Assembly: GCA_020723405.1 (NCBI GenBank)
Contig: DYIY01000003.1
Coordinates: 241,689 to 305,688, forward strand
Length of the DNA: 64,000 nucleotides
Source: Thiobacillus denitrificans
Lineage (GTDB): Bacteria; Pseudomonadota; Gammaproteobacteria; Burkholderiales; Thiobacillaceae
Direction: 5' to 3'
Below the pieces are notes generated by a model. That model had not been told where the DNA came from, made no database searches, and saw only the letters and a list, made by a program, of their open reading frames with translations. Below are positions 1 through 10,263 of this stretch, piece by piece; position 1 is the first letter of the stretch, and every line of letters starts with the position of its first letter. The position numbers and the translations under genes were made by a program.

Positions 1-3000
1 TCACCCGCATCATCCAGGCCGTGGCCAAGCGCCTGCCCGGCGTGGCCGACGCCACCCAGAACGAGGCCCTGCAACTGGAGATGGCCACCGGCCTCATGCT
101 GGCCCTCAACGCCGCCGAGCACTTCCACGCCCTGGGTGGGGAATTCGAGAAGCAGTCCGACGTCCAGGCCATGCGCCTGCAGGCGGCCATCGATCCGGAT
201 TTCGACCTCTCCCGCATTCCCGACGTGGATCTGCTCGACGAGTTCTCCCGCCGGGCCCAGGAAAAGCTGGTGGTGGCCCAGGTGGGCCAGGAGATCAAGA
301 ACAACCTCAATCAGGTGGAAGAGATCCTGGACCGCTTCTTCCGCAACGCCACCGAGCGGGCCGGACTGCCCATGGTGCCGGGCCTGATGAAGCAGATCCT
401 GGGCGCCCTCAACGTCCTGCAACTGGACGTGGCGGGGGATCTGGTCAACGAAACCATGAAGCGCATCGGGCACTTCACCGAACCCGACGCCGAGATCGCC
501 CCGGAGAACCTCAACTGGGTGGCCGAATCCCTGTCCACCCTGGGCATCTACCTGGATGCCCTGCGCTACGGCCGGGACGACATCCAGTCCCTCACCAGCC
601 TGCTGGCCCGTCCCGAGGTCGTCACCCGTCCCGCCGAAGAGAGCGTGGAAGCGCAAATCCGCCAGGACACCGAACGGCTCAAGGAATCCGTCGAGGAATG
701 GGTGGCAGGCGGTGCCGACGAGGAGAAGAAGGAAGTCCTCAAGAGCGAACTGGACCAGTTGGCCCGGGACGCCGATCTGGTCGGCGATGCCGACCTGAAG
801 GGCCAGGCCGATGCCGCCTTGCAGGCCCTGCAGGCCGCCAGTGCCCCAGAGGCCGTTCAGGAAGCCGTGGCCAGTCTGGGGGGCGCCCCCACAGCGGCGC
901 CCGCCCCCAGCGCCGAGGCCCGGCGCCTGGCCCAGGCTTCCGACGAAGTGGTGGATCAGGAACTGCTCAGCACCTACATCGAGGAAGCCAACGAAGTGCT
1001 CGGCACCATCGCCGTGCAGACCGCCCGCTTGCAGGTCAGCCCCTACGACAAGGAAGCCTTCACCGTGGTGCGCCGGGGGTTCCACACCCTCAAGGGCAGC
1101 GGCCGCATGGTGGGCCTCACCGACCTGGCCGAAGTGGCCTGGGAAGTGGAACAGACCCTCAACCAATGGTTGCGGGATGAAAAGGCCCCCAATTCCGACA
1201 TGCTGGGATTCCTGGAGGATACGGCCGGCGCCTTCCAGGTCTGGGTCCAGGAACTGGAGGAACAGGGCCGGGCCCGGGTGGAAGCCGAACACGTGGTCCA
1301 TGCCGCCCGGGTGCTGCGGGGTGACGCGGAAGCCCGGCAGGAGACGCCCCCCCCAAAGCCTGAAGCCGGCGTTCCGGAGCATGCCGCCCGGATCGCCGGC
1401 TCCCCCGCTGAACAGGGAGAGACGGGCGAGGTGATGGGCGTGGAGGACAGCGAAGACATGGTGGACATCGAAGGGCACCAGTTGCCCGGGGAGTTGTTCC
1501 GCATCTTCAGTGCCGAGGCCGGCCATCGCTTGACCGACCTGACGGGCGCCGTGGACGAAGTGGCCAGCGGCCATCGGCCCACGGCCTGGGAAAACCTCAT
1601 GCGCGCCGCCCACACCCTGGCCGGCATCTCCCGTACCACGGGTTTCCTGCCCCTGGCCGATGCAGCCCACGAATTGGAACTGTGGGCCGGTACCTGGCCG
1701 GACAAGACCCGTCCCCTGGGCGAGGCTGCGCTGCCCGTGGTGACCCAGGTGGTCGATCTGCTACGGGAAGCCGTGGCCGACATCCTGGCCGGCCGCTACC
1801 CAGAGGATCAGCCCCAGGTGCGGGATTTGCTGGCCTGTCTGGCGCCCCCCGAACCCCAGGCTGAGGCGTTGGAAGAGACCGGCCTGGCGGTGGAGGAAAA
1901 CGTCCCCCCGACGGAAGCGGCGGAGGAGGCCCGGGCAGTTGAACCCCGAGAGGAAAGGGAAGCCCCGGAGGCATCCGGCCCGCCTCCCGCCGATGGCGAA
2001 CCCGCGCCCGTGGCGGAAGCGCCGCCATCCGCCGCCCCGCCTTCCTTCGTCATGCCTCCCCGCCAGGACGAAACTGCCCCCCCACCGGCCAGGAACGCCC
2101 CGGCAGCCCGGGACGAACTGGACGAGGAGTTGCTGCCCGTCTTCCTTGAGGAAACCGGTGAACTCATGCCGCGCATCGGTGAAACCCTGCGCGACTGGCG
2201 GACCGAGCCCGACAGCACGGCGGCCCGGGACGAGTTGAAACGGGCCCTGCACACCCTCAAGGGGTCTGCCCGCATGGCCGGCGCCATGGTGCTGGGCGAA
2301 TCGGTCCACGCCCTGGAGACCCGGGTCATCGAATTGTCCGGCGGGGAAGCCTCGGCGGAATTCCTGGACGAACTGGAAGAAGCCTACGACCGCTTCGCCG
2401 AAATCATCGAGCGGCTGAAGGGGGGGGAAGCCCCCCCGGCTCCCCTGGCGGCTGCGGTCGCCGAGGCGGAAGGCGAAGCCCTGCTCCTGGCCGGGGAATT
2501 GCCTCTAGCCGAGGTGGCGGCGCACACCGAAGCCCTTCCAGCCCCGCCGGCGGAGGCGGCACCGGCACCCGCGCCGACGAAACGGGCGGCCAAGCCGGCG
2601 GCCGGCCACAAGGAAGATACAGCCAAGCTGCGCCAGTCCCTGCGCCTCAAATCCGACATTCTCGACACCCTGCTCAACGAAGCCGGAGAAGTGGCCATCG
2701 CCCGGGCACGGATCGAGAACGTGCTGAACGCCTACAAGCAGACCGCCCAGGAACTCTCCAGCAACGTGGAGCGTCTGCGGGGCCAGTTGCGGGAACTGGA
2801 AATCCAGGCCGAGTCCCAGATGCGATCCCGTCTGTCCCAGGTGGATGAAAGCCATTTCGACCCCCTGGAATTCGACCGCTTCTCCCGCCTCCAGGAACTC
2901 ACCCGGCTCATGGCCGAGAGCGTCAACGACGTATCCACGGCCCAGGACAACCTGCTGGCCGGCCTCAACGAGGCGGACGGCGCCCTGATCCAGCAGTCGC

Positions 3001-4418
3001 GCATGGCCCGCACCCTGCAACAGGAACTCATGCGTCTGCGCATGGTGCCCCTGGGCACCCTGTCCGAGCGCCTGCACCGGGTGGTGCGCCAGGCCGCCAA
3101 GGAAACCGGACGCAAGGCCCAGCTCGAAGTGGATGGCAGCCAGACGGAACTGGACCGGGCCGTGCTGGACAAGATCGCCGCCCCTCTGGAGCACCTGGTG
3201 CGCAATGCCGTGGCCCACGGCATCGAAGCCGCCGATGCGCGGCAGACCGCCGGCAAGCGGGAATTCGGCGAAGTGCGCCTGGGCGCCCGGCAGGAGGGCA
3301 ACGAAATCGTCCTGACCCTGTCCGACGACGGCAGCGGCATCAACTTCGCCGCCGTGGAAGCCCGGGCCCGGGAACACGGCTGGCTCAAGCCCGACGAGAA
3401 ACCCACCCCCGAACTCCTGGAACAGCTCCTCTTCCGCTCCGGTTTTTCCACCGCCGAGAAGGTCACCGAACTGGCCGGCCGGGGCGTGGGCCTGGACGTG
3501 GTGAAAAACGAGATCGCCGGTATCGGCGGCCGGGTCCATCTGCAAAGCACGCCCGGCCAGGGCAGCACCTTCACCATCCGCCTGCCCCTCACCCTGGCCC
3601 TGACCCAGGTGGTGTTGGCCCGGGCCGGCGGCCAGACCTGGGCCCTGCCGGCCAACCTGGTCACCCTGGTGCGGGAGGTGCGGGCCGACCAGGTCCACGC
3701 CCTGCACGAGGCGGGCCGGATGGAGTTGTCCGGCGAAAGCTATCCCCTGCGCACCCTGGCGGAACTGGTGGGGCGTACCGCCCAGCCCGCCGAGGGCCGT
3801 TACCGGACCATCCTCATGCTCAAGGCGGGCAGTCAGCGCCTGGCCATCCGGGTGGATGCCCTGGAGGGCAATTTCGAAGCCGTGGTGAAGAACATCGGAC
3901 CGCAACTGGCCCGCATCGCCGGCCTGAGCGGCGCCACGGTGCTGGGTGACGGCCGGGTCGCCCTGATCCTCAATCCCTTCCAGTTGGCCGAGCGGGCGCC
4001 CCGCCTCAGCGTGGCGGAAGAGGAAGCCACCACCGAGCAGGCCCCCCTGGTCATGGTGGTGGACGATTCCCTCACGGTGCGCAAGATCACCAGCCGCTTC
4101 CTGGAACGGGAAGGCTTCCGGGTGGTGGCGGCCCGGGACGGGGTGGAAGCCCTGGAAATGCTGGAGGACGAGTTGCCCATCATCATGCTGCTGGACATCG
4201 AGATGCCACGGATGGACGGCTTCGAAGTGGCGCGCAACGTACGTTCCAACAGCACCACCCGCAGCTTGCCCATCATCATGATCACCTCCCGCACCGCCGA
4301 AAAGCACCGCAGCCATGCTCTGGAACTGGGGGTGGACGCCTACATGGGCAAGCCCTATCAGGAAGAGGAACTGCTGGGGGAAATCCACCGGTTGACCCAG
4401 TTGACCGCCATGCTCTGA
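1..4418 (+). CDS. pilL: PilL/ChpA-type hybrid chemotaxis histidine kinase (5' end cut by window)
   Basis: CheA-like hybrid kinase of the Pil-Chp system that controls type IV pilus twitching and surface sensing at the cytoplasmic membrane. The frame is open from base 3; the GTG at 21 is internal, so the N terminus lies upstream. Counting from 21, three HPt-like segments are visible: HTLKGSGRMVG (His about 355), HTLAGISRTTG (about 531) and HTLKGSARMAG (about 744). A dimerisation helix near 875 follows, then an HATPase with LVRNAVAHGIE and GRGVGLDVVK, a CheW-like domain, and a C-terminal receiver whose phospho-acceptor Asp is about 1392 (LLDIEMPRMDG). Pro/Ala-rich linkers separate the modules. 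The order and length match PilL/ChpA rather than CheA. The other pil-chp genes would be expected to the left. Confidence 0.93.
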   Translation, partial: TRIIQAVAKRLPGVADATQNEALQLEMATGLMLALNAAEHFHALGGEFEKQSDVQAMRLQAAIDPDFDLSRIPDVDLLDEFSRRAQEKLVVAQVGQEIKNNLNQVEEILDRFFRNATERAGLPMVPGLMKQILGALNVLQLDVAGDLVNETMKRIGHFTEPDAEIAPENLNWVAESLSTLGIYLDALRYGRDDIQSLTSLLARPEVVTRPAEESVEAQIRQDTERLKESVEEWVAGGADEEKKEVLKSELDQLARDADLVGDADLKGQADAALQALQAASAPEAVQEAVASLGGAPTAAPAPSAEARRLAQASDEVVDQELLSTYIEEANEVLGTIAVQTARLQVSPYDKEAFTVVRRGFHTLKGSGRMVGLTDLAEVAWEVEQTLNQWLRDEKAPNSDMLGFLEDTAGAFQVWVQELEEQGRARVEAEHVVHAARVLRGDAEARQETPPPKPEAGVPEHAARIAGSPAEQGETGEVMGVEDSEDMVDIEGHQLPGELFRIFSAEAGHRLTDLTGAVDEVASGHRPTAWENLMRAAHTLAGISRTTGFLPLADAAHELELWAGTWPDKTRPLGEAALPVVTQVVDLLREAVADILAGRYPEDQPQVRDLLACLAPPEPQAEALEETGLAVEENVPPTEAAEEARAVEPREEREAPEASGPPPADGEPAPVAEAPPSAAPPSFVMPPRQDETAPPPARNAPAARDELDEELLPVFLEETGELMPRIGETLRDWRTEPDSTAARDELKRALHTLKGSARMAGAMVLGESVHALETRVIELSGGEASAEFLDELEEAYDRFAEIIERLKGGEAPPAPLAAAVAEAEGEALLLAGELPLAEVAAHTEALPAPPAEAAPAPAPTKRAAKPAAGHKEDTAKLRQSLRLKSDILDTLLNEAGEVAIARARIENVLNAYKQTAQELSSNVERLRGQLRELEIQAESQMRSRLSQVDESHFDPLEFDRFSRLQELTRLMAESVNDVSTAQDNLLAGLNEADGALIQQSRMARTLQQELMRLRMVPLGTLSERLHRVVRQAAKETGRKAQLEVDGSQTELDRAVLDKIAAPLEHLVRNAVAHGIEAADARQTAGKREFGEVRLGARQEGNEIVLTLSDDGSGINFAAVEARAREHGWLKPDEKPTPELLEQLLFRSGFSTAEKVTELAGRGVGLDVVKNEIAGIGGRVHLQSTPGQGSTFTIRLPLTLALTQVVLARAGGQTWALPANLVTLVREVRADQVHALHEAGRMELSGESYPLRTLAELVGRTAQPAEGRYRTILMLKAGSQRLAIRVDALEGNFEAVVKNIGPQLARIAGLSGATVLGDGRVALILNPFQLAERAPRLSVAEEEATTEQAPLVMVVDDSLTVRKITSRFLEREGFRVVAARDGVEALEMLEDELPIIMLLDIEMPRMDGFEVARNVRSNSTTRSLPIIMITSRTAEKHRSHALELGVDAYMGKPYQEEELLGEIHRLTQLTAML

Positions 4419-4533
4419 GCATCGGTCTGCCCAGGCTTGCACGAGACGGATATTCCTACTAAAAGGATTATCAAGTCTTGTTACGATGATATATTGCGCG
4501 TTTATTTAACCCGGCAACAAGGGAGGTTTTCCC

Positions 4534-5001
4534 ATGCCCGCCTTGACTTGGACGGACGATCTGAGCGTTGGCATCGAAGTCATCGATGGTCAGCACAAGC
4601 GCATCGTGGACTACATCAACCAACTCCACGAAGCCCACGTGACCGGCGAAAAGGAGCTCCTGAACCGGGTGCTCGAAGAACTCATCGATTACACCCAGTC
4701 CCATTTCGGCTTTGAGGAAACCGTCATGGAGGAGGCCGGCTACGCCTTTCTCAAGGCCCATCGGCGGGTGCACGAGCTGTTCATCCGCAAGATCGGGCAA
4801 TTCCACGACCGGCACCGGTCCGGCGAGGACGTGACCGTGGAACTGAGCAACATCCTGGTGTCCTGGCTGGTGAACCACATCAAGCGGGAGGATCGGGATT
4901 ACGCGGGCGTGGTGCAGAAGCATCTGGGCGCTGGGGCCAGCGAACCGCCCCGCCAGGGGGGCTGGCTGTCTGGCGCCCTGCGCCGCTTTTTCCGGGGTTG
5001 A
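4534..5001 (+). CDS. Bacteriohemerythrin
   Basis: 155-residue single-domain hemerythrin, a cytosolic O2-binding di-iron protein. All diiron ligands are visible: H21, H57-x3-E61, H76-x3-H80 and H115-x4-D120. The four-helix domain covers about residues 10-125 and a short basic tail follows. The start is supported by the Shine-Dalgarno AAGGGAGG just upstream. The 115-bp gap after pilL is AT-rich and includes a possible -10 (TATATT at 4490), so the gene probably has its own promoter. Such proteins are used for oxygen storage or sensing in microaerobic betaproteobacteria; a link to motility is only suggested by position. Confidence 0.93.
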   Translation: MPALTWTDDLSVGIEVIDGQHKRIVDYINQLHEAHVTGEKELLNRVLEELIDYTQSHFGFEETVMEEAGYAFLKAHRRVHELFIRKIGQFHDRHRSGEDVTVELSNILVSWLVNHIKREDRDYAGVVQKHLGAGASEPPRQGGWLSGALRRFFRG

Positions 5002-5019
5002 CCCGGCAAGCCTGCCGGG
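5002..5019. terminator. Terminator-like hairpin between convergent genes
   Basis: Perfect 7-bp stem CCCGGCA/TGCCGGG with loop AGCC, immediately after the hemerythrin stop and before the convergent pyrC' end. There is no U-tract, so an intrinsic terminator is plausible but unproven. Confidence 0.4.
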
Positions 5020-5052
5020 CGCGGCAGGACGCCAGCCCCCGGCCGCGCCCGG

Positions 5053-6351
5053 TCAGGCGTGGCGCAGGCGCTGGGGGTCCCGGCGGAAATCCAGGTGGCC
5101 GTCGATCAGGGTGAACATCACCCGGCCCTGCATTTCCAGGCCCAGATAAGGGCTGTTCTTGCCCAGGCTGGCCAGGTTGGAAGGACTGACGATCCAGGCG
5201 GACTCCGGGTCGAACAGACACAGGTCCGCCGGCCGGCCCACGGCCAGCCGGCCGCCGTCCACCCCCAGGATGTCCGCCGGCCGATGGCTGATGAAGCCCA
5301 GGGCCTGATGCAGTGACAAGCCTGCCTCCCGGGCCCATTTCAGGGTCAGGGGCAGCAGCAGTTCCACGCCGGTGGCACCGGCTTCCGCCTCCTGGAAGGG
5401 CAGTTCCTTGGCGTCCTCATCCACCGGGGCATGATCGGAACAGACCGCGTCGATGGTGCCGTCGGCCAGGCCCCGGCGGATGGCTTCCCGGTCCCGCAGG
5501 CTGCGCAAAGGCGGCACCAGGTGGCAATTGGCGTCGAAGCCGGCGGTGTCCATTTCCGACAGATGGATGTGGTGGACGCCCACGTCGCAGGTGATGGGCA
5601 GGCCGTCGTGCTTGGCCCGGCGGACCATCTCGATGCCGGCCCGGCTGGACAGGCGGGCCAGGTGAACCCGGGCGCCGGTTTCCCGGACCAGCAGAAGGAT
5701 GGTGGAAATGGCCACGGTCTCGGCCGGTACCGGGATGGGCGGAAAGCCCAGGCGGGCCGCCACCACCCCGTCGTGGGCCACCCCTTCCCGGGCCAGATGG
5801 GCGTCCTGGGGACGCAGCCAGATGGGTAGATCGAAGGTCTTGGCGTATTCCATGGCGCGCAGCAGCACCTGGGTGTCCACCAGGGGCGCGTCGGCCTGGC
5901 TGAAGGCCATGCAGCCCGCCTCCTGGAGTTCGGCCATTTCGGTGAGGCGTTCCCCCTTGAGCTGGCGGGTCAGGGCACCGATGGGATAAACCCGGGGGCC
6001 GGGCATGTGCTTGGCACGGAACTTGAGCATTTCCACCAGGCCGGGCTCGTCCAGGGGCGGGTCCGTGTCCGGGGGGCAGGCCAGGGAGGTGACGCCCCCC
6101 ACGGCGGCGGCGTGCATTTCCGATTCCAGGGTGGCCTTGTATTCCAGGCCCGGCTCCCGCAGGCGCACGGCCAGGTCCACCAGGCCGGGGCAGACCACCA
6201 GGCCGCTGGCATCGATGATCTGGTTGGCGTGGAAATCAGCCGGGGCGCTGCCCACGCCGACGATGTGGCTGGCGGCGACGTAGACGTCCTGGACGGCGTC
6301 CAGGCCGGAAGCGGGGTCGATGACCCGGCCATTGCGGATGTGGACCTTCAT
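5053..6351 (-). CDS. pyrC: Dihydroorotase-like non-catalytic subunit (PyrC'/PyrX type)
   Basis: 432-residue amidohydrolase-fold protein encoded directly after pyrB, overlapping it by ATGA. Active type I dihydroorotases carry a metal-binding DxHxHxR motif after the first strands. Here the equivalent stretch reads [10 protein letters not shown], so both metal-binding histidines are gone. The later part keeps CSDHAPVD. This matches the inactive dihydroorotase homologue of pseudomonads, needed to assemble the aspartate transcarbamoylase dodecamer with PyrB. An active dihydroorotase would then have to be encoded elsewhere. Automated annotation would probably call this an active enzyme; the missing histidines argue against that. 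Confidence 0.88.
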   Translation of the reverse strand: MKVHIRNGRVIDPASGLDAVQDVYVAASHIVGVGSAPADFHANQIIDASGLVVCPGLVDLAVRLREPGLEYKATLESEMHAAAVGGVTSLACPPDTDPPLDEPGLVEMLKFRAKHMPGPRVYPIGALTRQLKGERLTEMAELQEAGCMAFSQADAPLVDTQVLLRAMEYAKTFDLPIWLRPQDAHLAREGVAHDGVVAARLGFPPIPVPAETVAISTILLLVRETGARVHLARLSSRAGIEMVRRAKHDGLPITCDVGVHHIHLSEMDTAGFDANCHLVPPLRSLRDREAIRRGLADGTIDAVCSDHAPVDEDAKELPFQEAEAGATGVELLLPLTLKWAREAGLSLHQALGFISHRPADILGVDGGRLAVGRPADLCLFDPESAWIVSPSNLASLGKNSPYLGLEMQGRVMFTLIDGHLDFRRDPQRLRHA

Positions 6352-7325
6352 GCTTGGGCTCCCGTGGCGCCCGCTCCGGCGAGCAGGCTCATGACCGCCA
6401 TGCGCACGGCGATGCCGAAGGTGACCTGGGAGAGGATCACCGATTGGACCCCGTCCGCCACTGCCGAATCGATTTCCACGCCCCGATTCATGGGCCCCGG
6501 GTGCATGACGATGGCGTCCGGCTTGGCCAGTTTCAGTTTGTCCGGGGTCAGGCCCCAGTGCTTGTAGTACTCCCCGGCGCTGGGCAGGCGGGAGCCGCGC
6601 ATGCGCTCGTTCTGCAGGCGCAGCATGAGGACCGCGTCCACGTCCTTGATGCCCTCGTTCATCTTGTGAAAGACGTGGACACCCAGGTTTTCCACGTCCC
6701 GGGGCAGCAGGGTCTTGGGGGCCACCACCCGCACTTCGGGGCAGCCCAGGGTGGTCAGGGCGTGGATCTGGGAGCGGGCCACCCGGGAGTGGAGCACGTC
6801 GCCGACGACGGCCACCCGCAGGTTGTGGAAGGCGCCCTTGTAGTGGCGCAGGGTGAACATGTCCAGCAGCCCCTGGGTGGGGTGGGCGCAGCGGCCGTCG
6901 CCGGCGTTGATGACGTGGATGTGGGGGGCCACGTGGCGGGCGATCAGGTGGCTGGCCCCGGCGGCGGCGTGGCGGACGATGAACATGTCGGCCTGCATGG
7001 CCGACAGGTTGGCCACGGTGTCCAGCAGGGTTTCCCCCTTGCTCTGGGAGGAGGCGTTGATGTTCAGGTTCACCACGTCCGCCGACAGCCGTTTGGCGGC
7101 GATCTCGAAGGTGGTACGGGTGCGGGTGGAGTTCTCGAAGAAGATGTTGAAGATGGCCTTGCCACGCAGCAGGGGCACCTTCTTCACATCCCGTTCCTGG
7201 GCGGAGACGGTGATGAAGGAAGCGGCGGTGTCCAGGATCTGGGTGAGGATGCGGGCCGGCAATCCCTCCAGGGTGAGCAGGTGACGCAGGCGACCGTCTT
7301 CGGTCAGTTGCAGGCTGTCCTTCAT
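6348..7325 (-). CDS. pyrB: Aspartate carbamoyltransferase catalytic subunit
   Basis: 325 residues. Catalyses carbamoyl phosphate + L-aspartate to N-carbamoyl-aspartate in pyrimidine synthesis. The carbamoyl-phosphate loop [13 protein letters not shown], the [10 protein letters not shown] segment and the C-terminal [11 protein letters not shown] are all present. The open frame extends 35 codons upstream, but the ATG at 7325 (MKDSLQL) is chosen because it overlaps the pyrR stop by ATGA and leaves the normal family length. It is followed by ATGA overlap with pyrC'. The gene lies in a tightly coupled yqgE-ruvX-pyrR-pyrB-pyrC' run, consistent with a class A ATCase that contains PyrC'. Confidence 0.97.
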   Translation of the reverse strand: MKDSLQLTEDGRLRHLLTLEGLPARILTQILDTAASFITVSAQERDVKKVPLLRGKAIFNIFFENSTRTRTTFEIAAKRLSADVVNLNINASSQSKGETLLDTVANLSAMQADMFIVRHAAAGASHLIARHVAPHIHVINAGDGRCAHPTQGLLDMFTLRHYKGAFHNLRVAVVGDVLHSRVARSQIHALTTLGCPEVRVVAPKTLLPRDVENLGVHVFHKMNEGIKDVDAVLMLRLQNERMRGSRLPSAGEYYKHWGLTPDKLKLAKPDAIVMHPGPMNRGVEIDSAVADGVQSVILSQVTFGIAVRMAVMSLLAGAGATGAQA

Positions 7326-7825
7326 GGCTTTCTCTTCATGACGAAGTGCAGTCCCTCCGTCTCGGACTTTTCCAGGGAAACGTGTTCGTCCGGGTCCAGA
7401 TCCAGGTTGAGGCCCACGTAATCGGCGCACACCGGCAGCTCCCGGCCGCCCCGGTCCACCAGCACCCCCAGGCGGATGGAGGCCGGCCGGCCGTAGTCGA
7501 ACAGCAGGTTCATGGCGGCACGGATGGTCCGGCCGGTGTAGAGCACGTCATCCAGCAACAGGATGCGCCGGCCTTCCACGTCGAAGGGAATGTGGGAGGG
7601 CTTGGTTTCCGGATGCAGACCGATGCGGGAGAAATCGTCCCGGTAGAAGGCGATGCTCAGCACCGCCTGGGGAATATCCAGTTTGAGGCGTTGCACCAGG
7701 GCCTCCATGAGCCAGACGCCGCCGGTGTGGATGCCCACCAGGGCACAGTCGGGGGTGATCTGGGGCGCGATCTGGGCGGCCAGCGCGTCGATGAGTTGGT
7801 CAGGTGTGGGCAGGTTGGCTGGCAT
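7322..7825 (-). CDS. pyrR: PyrR bifunctional regulator / uracil phosphoribosyltransferase
   Basis: 167-residue type I phosphoribosyltransferase. The PRPP-binding motif [17 protein letters not shown] lies in the middle of the protein. PyrR proteins are UMP-responsive regulators and/or have uracil phosphoribosyltransferase activity; in proteobacteria the RNA-binding role is less certain. The gene starts inside the end of ruvX (26-nt overlap) and its stop overlaps pyrB by ATGA, so translation is probably coupled. I see no pyr attenuator hairpin within this packed operon. Confidence 0.93.
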   Translation of the reverse strand: MPANLPTPDQLIDALAAQIAPQITPDCALVGIHTGGVWLMEALVQRLKLDIPQAVLSIAFYRDDFSRIGLHPETKPSHIPFDVEGRRILLLDDVLYTGRTIRAAMNLLFDYGRPASIRLGVLVDRGGRELPVCADYVGLNLDLDPDEHVSLEKSETEGLHFVMKRKP

Positions 7826-8249
7826 GGTATTTATCGAAATAGTCTTGAAGGATCTGCTGGGCGGCCACGGCGTCGTCCAGGCCCTTGCGGGCCCGGCCCT
7901 TCACGCCGGCCTCCCGCAGGCGCAGGTCGGCGTCGAAGGAGGTGAGGCGTTCGTCCACCAGGGCCACCGGCAGGCGGAAGCGGCCATGGAGCTGGCTGGC
8001 GAAGCGGCGGGCGCGGCGGGACAGGTCGTGTTCGCTGCCGTCCATGTGGAGGGGCAGGCCGGCCACCAGCTCCCGGGGCCGCCATTCGTCGATGAGGGCG
8101 GCGATGCGCCCGAAGCGCTGCTCGTTGGCCTCGCCCTGGATGGTTTCCAGAGGATGGGCCAGGCGGGTCTCCCAATCGCCCACCGCCACGCCGATGCGGG
8201 CCAGGCCGAAGTCGAAGGCCAGCACGCCGCCACCATGCCCGCCTTCCAT
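7800..8249 (-). CDS. ruvX: Putative pre-16S rRNA nuclease / Holliday junction resolvase-like (YqgF)
   Basis: 149 residues with an RNase H-like fold: [16 protein letters not shown] at the N terminus, [13 protein letters not shown] in the middle and [11 protein letters not shown] toward the end supply the conserved acidic residues. YqgF matures the 5' end of 16S rRNA in E. coli. The ATG at 8249 shares one base with the yqgE stop (TGATG), which fixes the start; the longer open frame upstream is overlap with yqgE. Confidence 0.94.
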   Translation of the reverse strand: MEGGHGGGVLAFDFGLARIGVAVGDWETRLAHPLETIQGEANEQRFGRIAALIDEWRPRELVAGLPLHMDGSEHDLSRRARRFASQLHGRFRLPVALVDERLTSFDADLRLREAGVKGRARKGLDDAVAAQQILQDYFDKYHASQPAHT

Positions 8250-8809
8250 CAGGCGTGGCCCGCCTCTTCGGACAGCATGGTCAGGTCGATGCCCAGCAGG
8301 CGCATGGCGGCGGGCACCCGTTCCGTGGCCGGTAGGGCGAAGATCACCTCCGGGTCTGCCGGCACGGTGAGCCAGGCGTTCTGCTTGATCTCGTCCTCCA
8401 GTTGGCCCGGACCCCAGCCCGCATAGCCCAGGGTCACCAGGATCTCCGCCGGGCCCTCGTGGCGGGCGGTGGCTTCCAGGATGTCCTTGGAGGTGGTGAG
8501 GCCCACCCGGTCGTTGACCACCAGGGTGGAGCCCCACTGGCCCACCGGACGGTGCAGCACGAAACCCCGTTCCACCTGGACAGGGCCGCCGTAATACACC
8601 GGGGCACCGCGTAACTGCTCGTCGGCCAGATCCAGGCCGATCTGGCTGAACAGGGACTCCAGGTTGAGCTCGATGGGCCGGTTCACCACCACCCCCAGGG
8701 CCCCCTGGTCGCCGTGGTCGCAGATGTAGGTCAGCGTCCCGGCAAAATTGGGGTCCACCATGTTGGGCATGGCGATGAGGAAATGGTCGGTGAAATTGGC
8801 GTTGTCCAT
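8249..8809 (-). CDS. yqgE: YqgE/AlgH family protein
   Basis: 186-residue DUF179 protein, usually found next to ruvX and pyrR/pyrB as here. It has the family start ([20 protein letters not shown]) and GVVVNRP. The biochemical role is unknown; the name AlgH comes from an alginate-related phenotype in Pseudomonas. It is first in the minus-strand pyr run and is divergent from the photolyase gene across 62 bp, which should hold promoters for both directions. Confidence 0.93.
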   Translation of the reverse strand: MDNANFTDHFLIAMPNMVDPNFAGTLTYICDHGDQGALGVVVNRPIELNLESLFSQIGLDLADEQLRGAPVYYGGPVQVERGFVLHRPVGQWGSTLVVNDRVGLTTSKDILEATARHEGPAEILVTLGYAGWGPGQLEDEIKQNAWLTVPADPEVIFALPATERVPAAMRLLGIDLTMLSEEAGHA

Positions 8810-8871
8810 GGTGGTCGTCCGGAGGGCGTGGGGGCATTGTAACCCTGGCCCGTCCCCCCCAATATCACTCC

Positions 8872-10263
8872 ATGGAAAGCGCCCTCATCTGGTTCCGCCG
8901 GGACCTGCGGCTGGACGACAACGGCACCGTGGCGGAAGCCCTGGCGGCCGCCCGGCGGGTGCGGGCGGTGTTCGTGTTCGACAGCGACATCCTGGAGGGT
9001 CTGGCCCAGCGGGCCGACCGGCGGGTGGAATTCATCCATGGCAGCGTGGGGGCGCTGAAGGAGCGGCTGGAGGCCCTGGGCGGCACCCTCCACGTGGTAC
9101 AGGGCCCGGCCCGCCTGTGCATCCCGGAATTGGCCCGGCGTTGGGACGCCCAGGCCGTCTTCGCCGCCCGGGATTACGAACCCTTCGCCCGGCAGCGGGA
9201 TGCGGCGGTGGCCGCCGCCCTGGCCAGGGAGGGTCGCAGCCTGCATCTGCTGAAGGATCAGGTGGTGTTCGAGATGGACGAGGTGCTGAGCGGCGCCGGC
9301 CGGCCCTTCCACGTTTTCACCCCGTACAAGCGGGCCTGGCTCTCCCGTCTCGATGCAGCGGCACTGGCCGGTCGGGATGTCTCCACCCTGGCCGACCGCC
9401 TGGTCCGTGAAGCCCCGGCGTCCTTCCCCGGCCTGGGGGAGCTGGGTTTCCTGCCCACCGGCCTGGCGGAACTGGGGGTGGTTCCCGGCGAATCCGGCGC
9501 CCAGGCCCGGCTGGTTGATTTTCTGGCGCGCATCCTGCGCTACGGGGAAGCCCGTGATTACCCGGCCCGGAAGGGGCCCTCCTATCTCTCCGTGCATCTG
9601 CGCTTCGGCACCGTGTCCATCCGGAAACTGGTCCAGGAGGCCCGGGACGCCGGGGGCGAGGGGGCCGCCGTGTGGCTGTCGGAACTCATCTGGCGGGAGT
9701 TCTACCAGATGCTGCTGTGGCATTACCCGGCCACGGCGGAGCACGCCTTCCAGGCCAGATTCGACGCCCTTCCCTGGCCCAATCCAGCGGGCCATTTCGC
9801 CGCCTGGCAGGCGGGGCGCACCGGCTACCCCCTGGTGGACGCGGCCATGCGCCAGCTGGACAGGACCGGCTACATGCACAACCGCCTGCGCATGCTGGCC
9901 GCCTCCTTTCTGGTGAAGGACCTGCACGTGGACTGGCGCCTGGGGGAGCGGCACTTCGCGGAAAAGCTTCTGGACTACGACCAGGCCGCCAACGTGGGGG
10001 GCTGGCAGTGGAGCGCCGGGGTGGGCACCGATGCCCAGCCCTGGTTCCGCGTCTTCAATCCGGTGGCCCAGTCGGAGAGGTTCGACCCGGAGGGGCGTTT
10101 CATCCGCCGCTACCTGCCGGAACTGGCCGGCCTCCCGGACCGCTTCATCCATGCACCCTGGCGGGCCGGGGCAGGGGCGGCGGCGCTGGATTACCCGCCC
10201 CCCATCGTGGATCACGCCACGGCCCGGGCGGCCACCCTGGCCCTGTTCCGCGCGGCTCAGTAG
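8872..10263 (+). CDS. phrB: Deoxyribodipyrimidine photo-lyase
   Basis: 463-residue cryptochrome/photolyase family flavoprotein that repairs UV-induced cyclobutane pyrimidine dimers using light. The N-terminal Rossmann domain opens with [13 protein letters not shown]. The C-terminal FAD domain contains [33 protein letters not shown] and the NP(V/Y) [12 protein letters not shown] segment typical of class I CPD photolyases. The last 7 nt overlap the convergent HDOD gene. Confidence 0.95.
   Translation: MESALIWFRRDLRLDDNGTVAEALAAARRVRAVFVFDSDILEGLAQRADRRVEFIHGSVGALKERLEALGGTLHVVQGPARLCIPELARRWDAQAVFAARDYEPFARQRDAAVAAALAREGRSLHLLKDQVVFEMDEVLSGAGRPFHVFTPYKRAWLSRLDAAALAGRDVSTLADRLVREAPASFPGLGELGFLPTGLAELGVVPGESGAQARLVDFLARILRYGEARDYPARKGPSYLSVHLRFGTVSIRKLVQEARDAGGEGAAVWLSELIWREFYQMLLWHYPATAEHAFQARFDALPWPNPAGHFAAWQAGRTGYPLVDAAMRQLDRTGYMHNRLRMLAASFLVKDLHVDWRLGERHFAEKLLDYDQAANVGGWQWSAGVGTDAQPWFRVFNPVAQSERFDPEGRFIRRYLPELAGLPDRFIHAPWRAGAGAAALDYPPPIVDHATARAATLALFRAAQ

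Noticed and set aside
2505..4442. 645-codon minus-strand frame inside pilL
   Set aside because: Low-complexity shadow of a conserved plus-strand gene.
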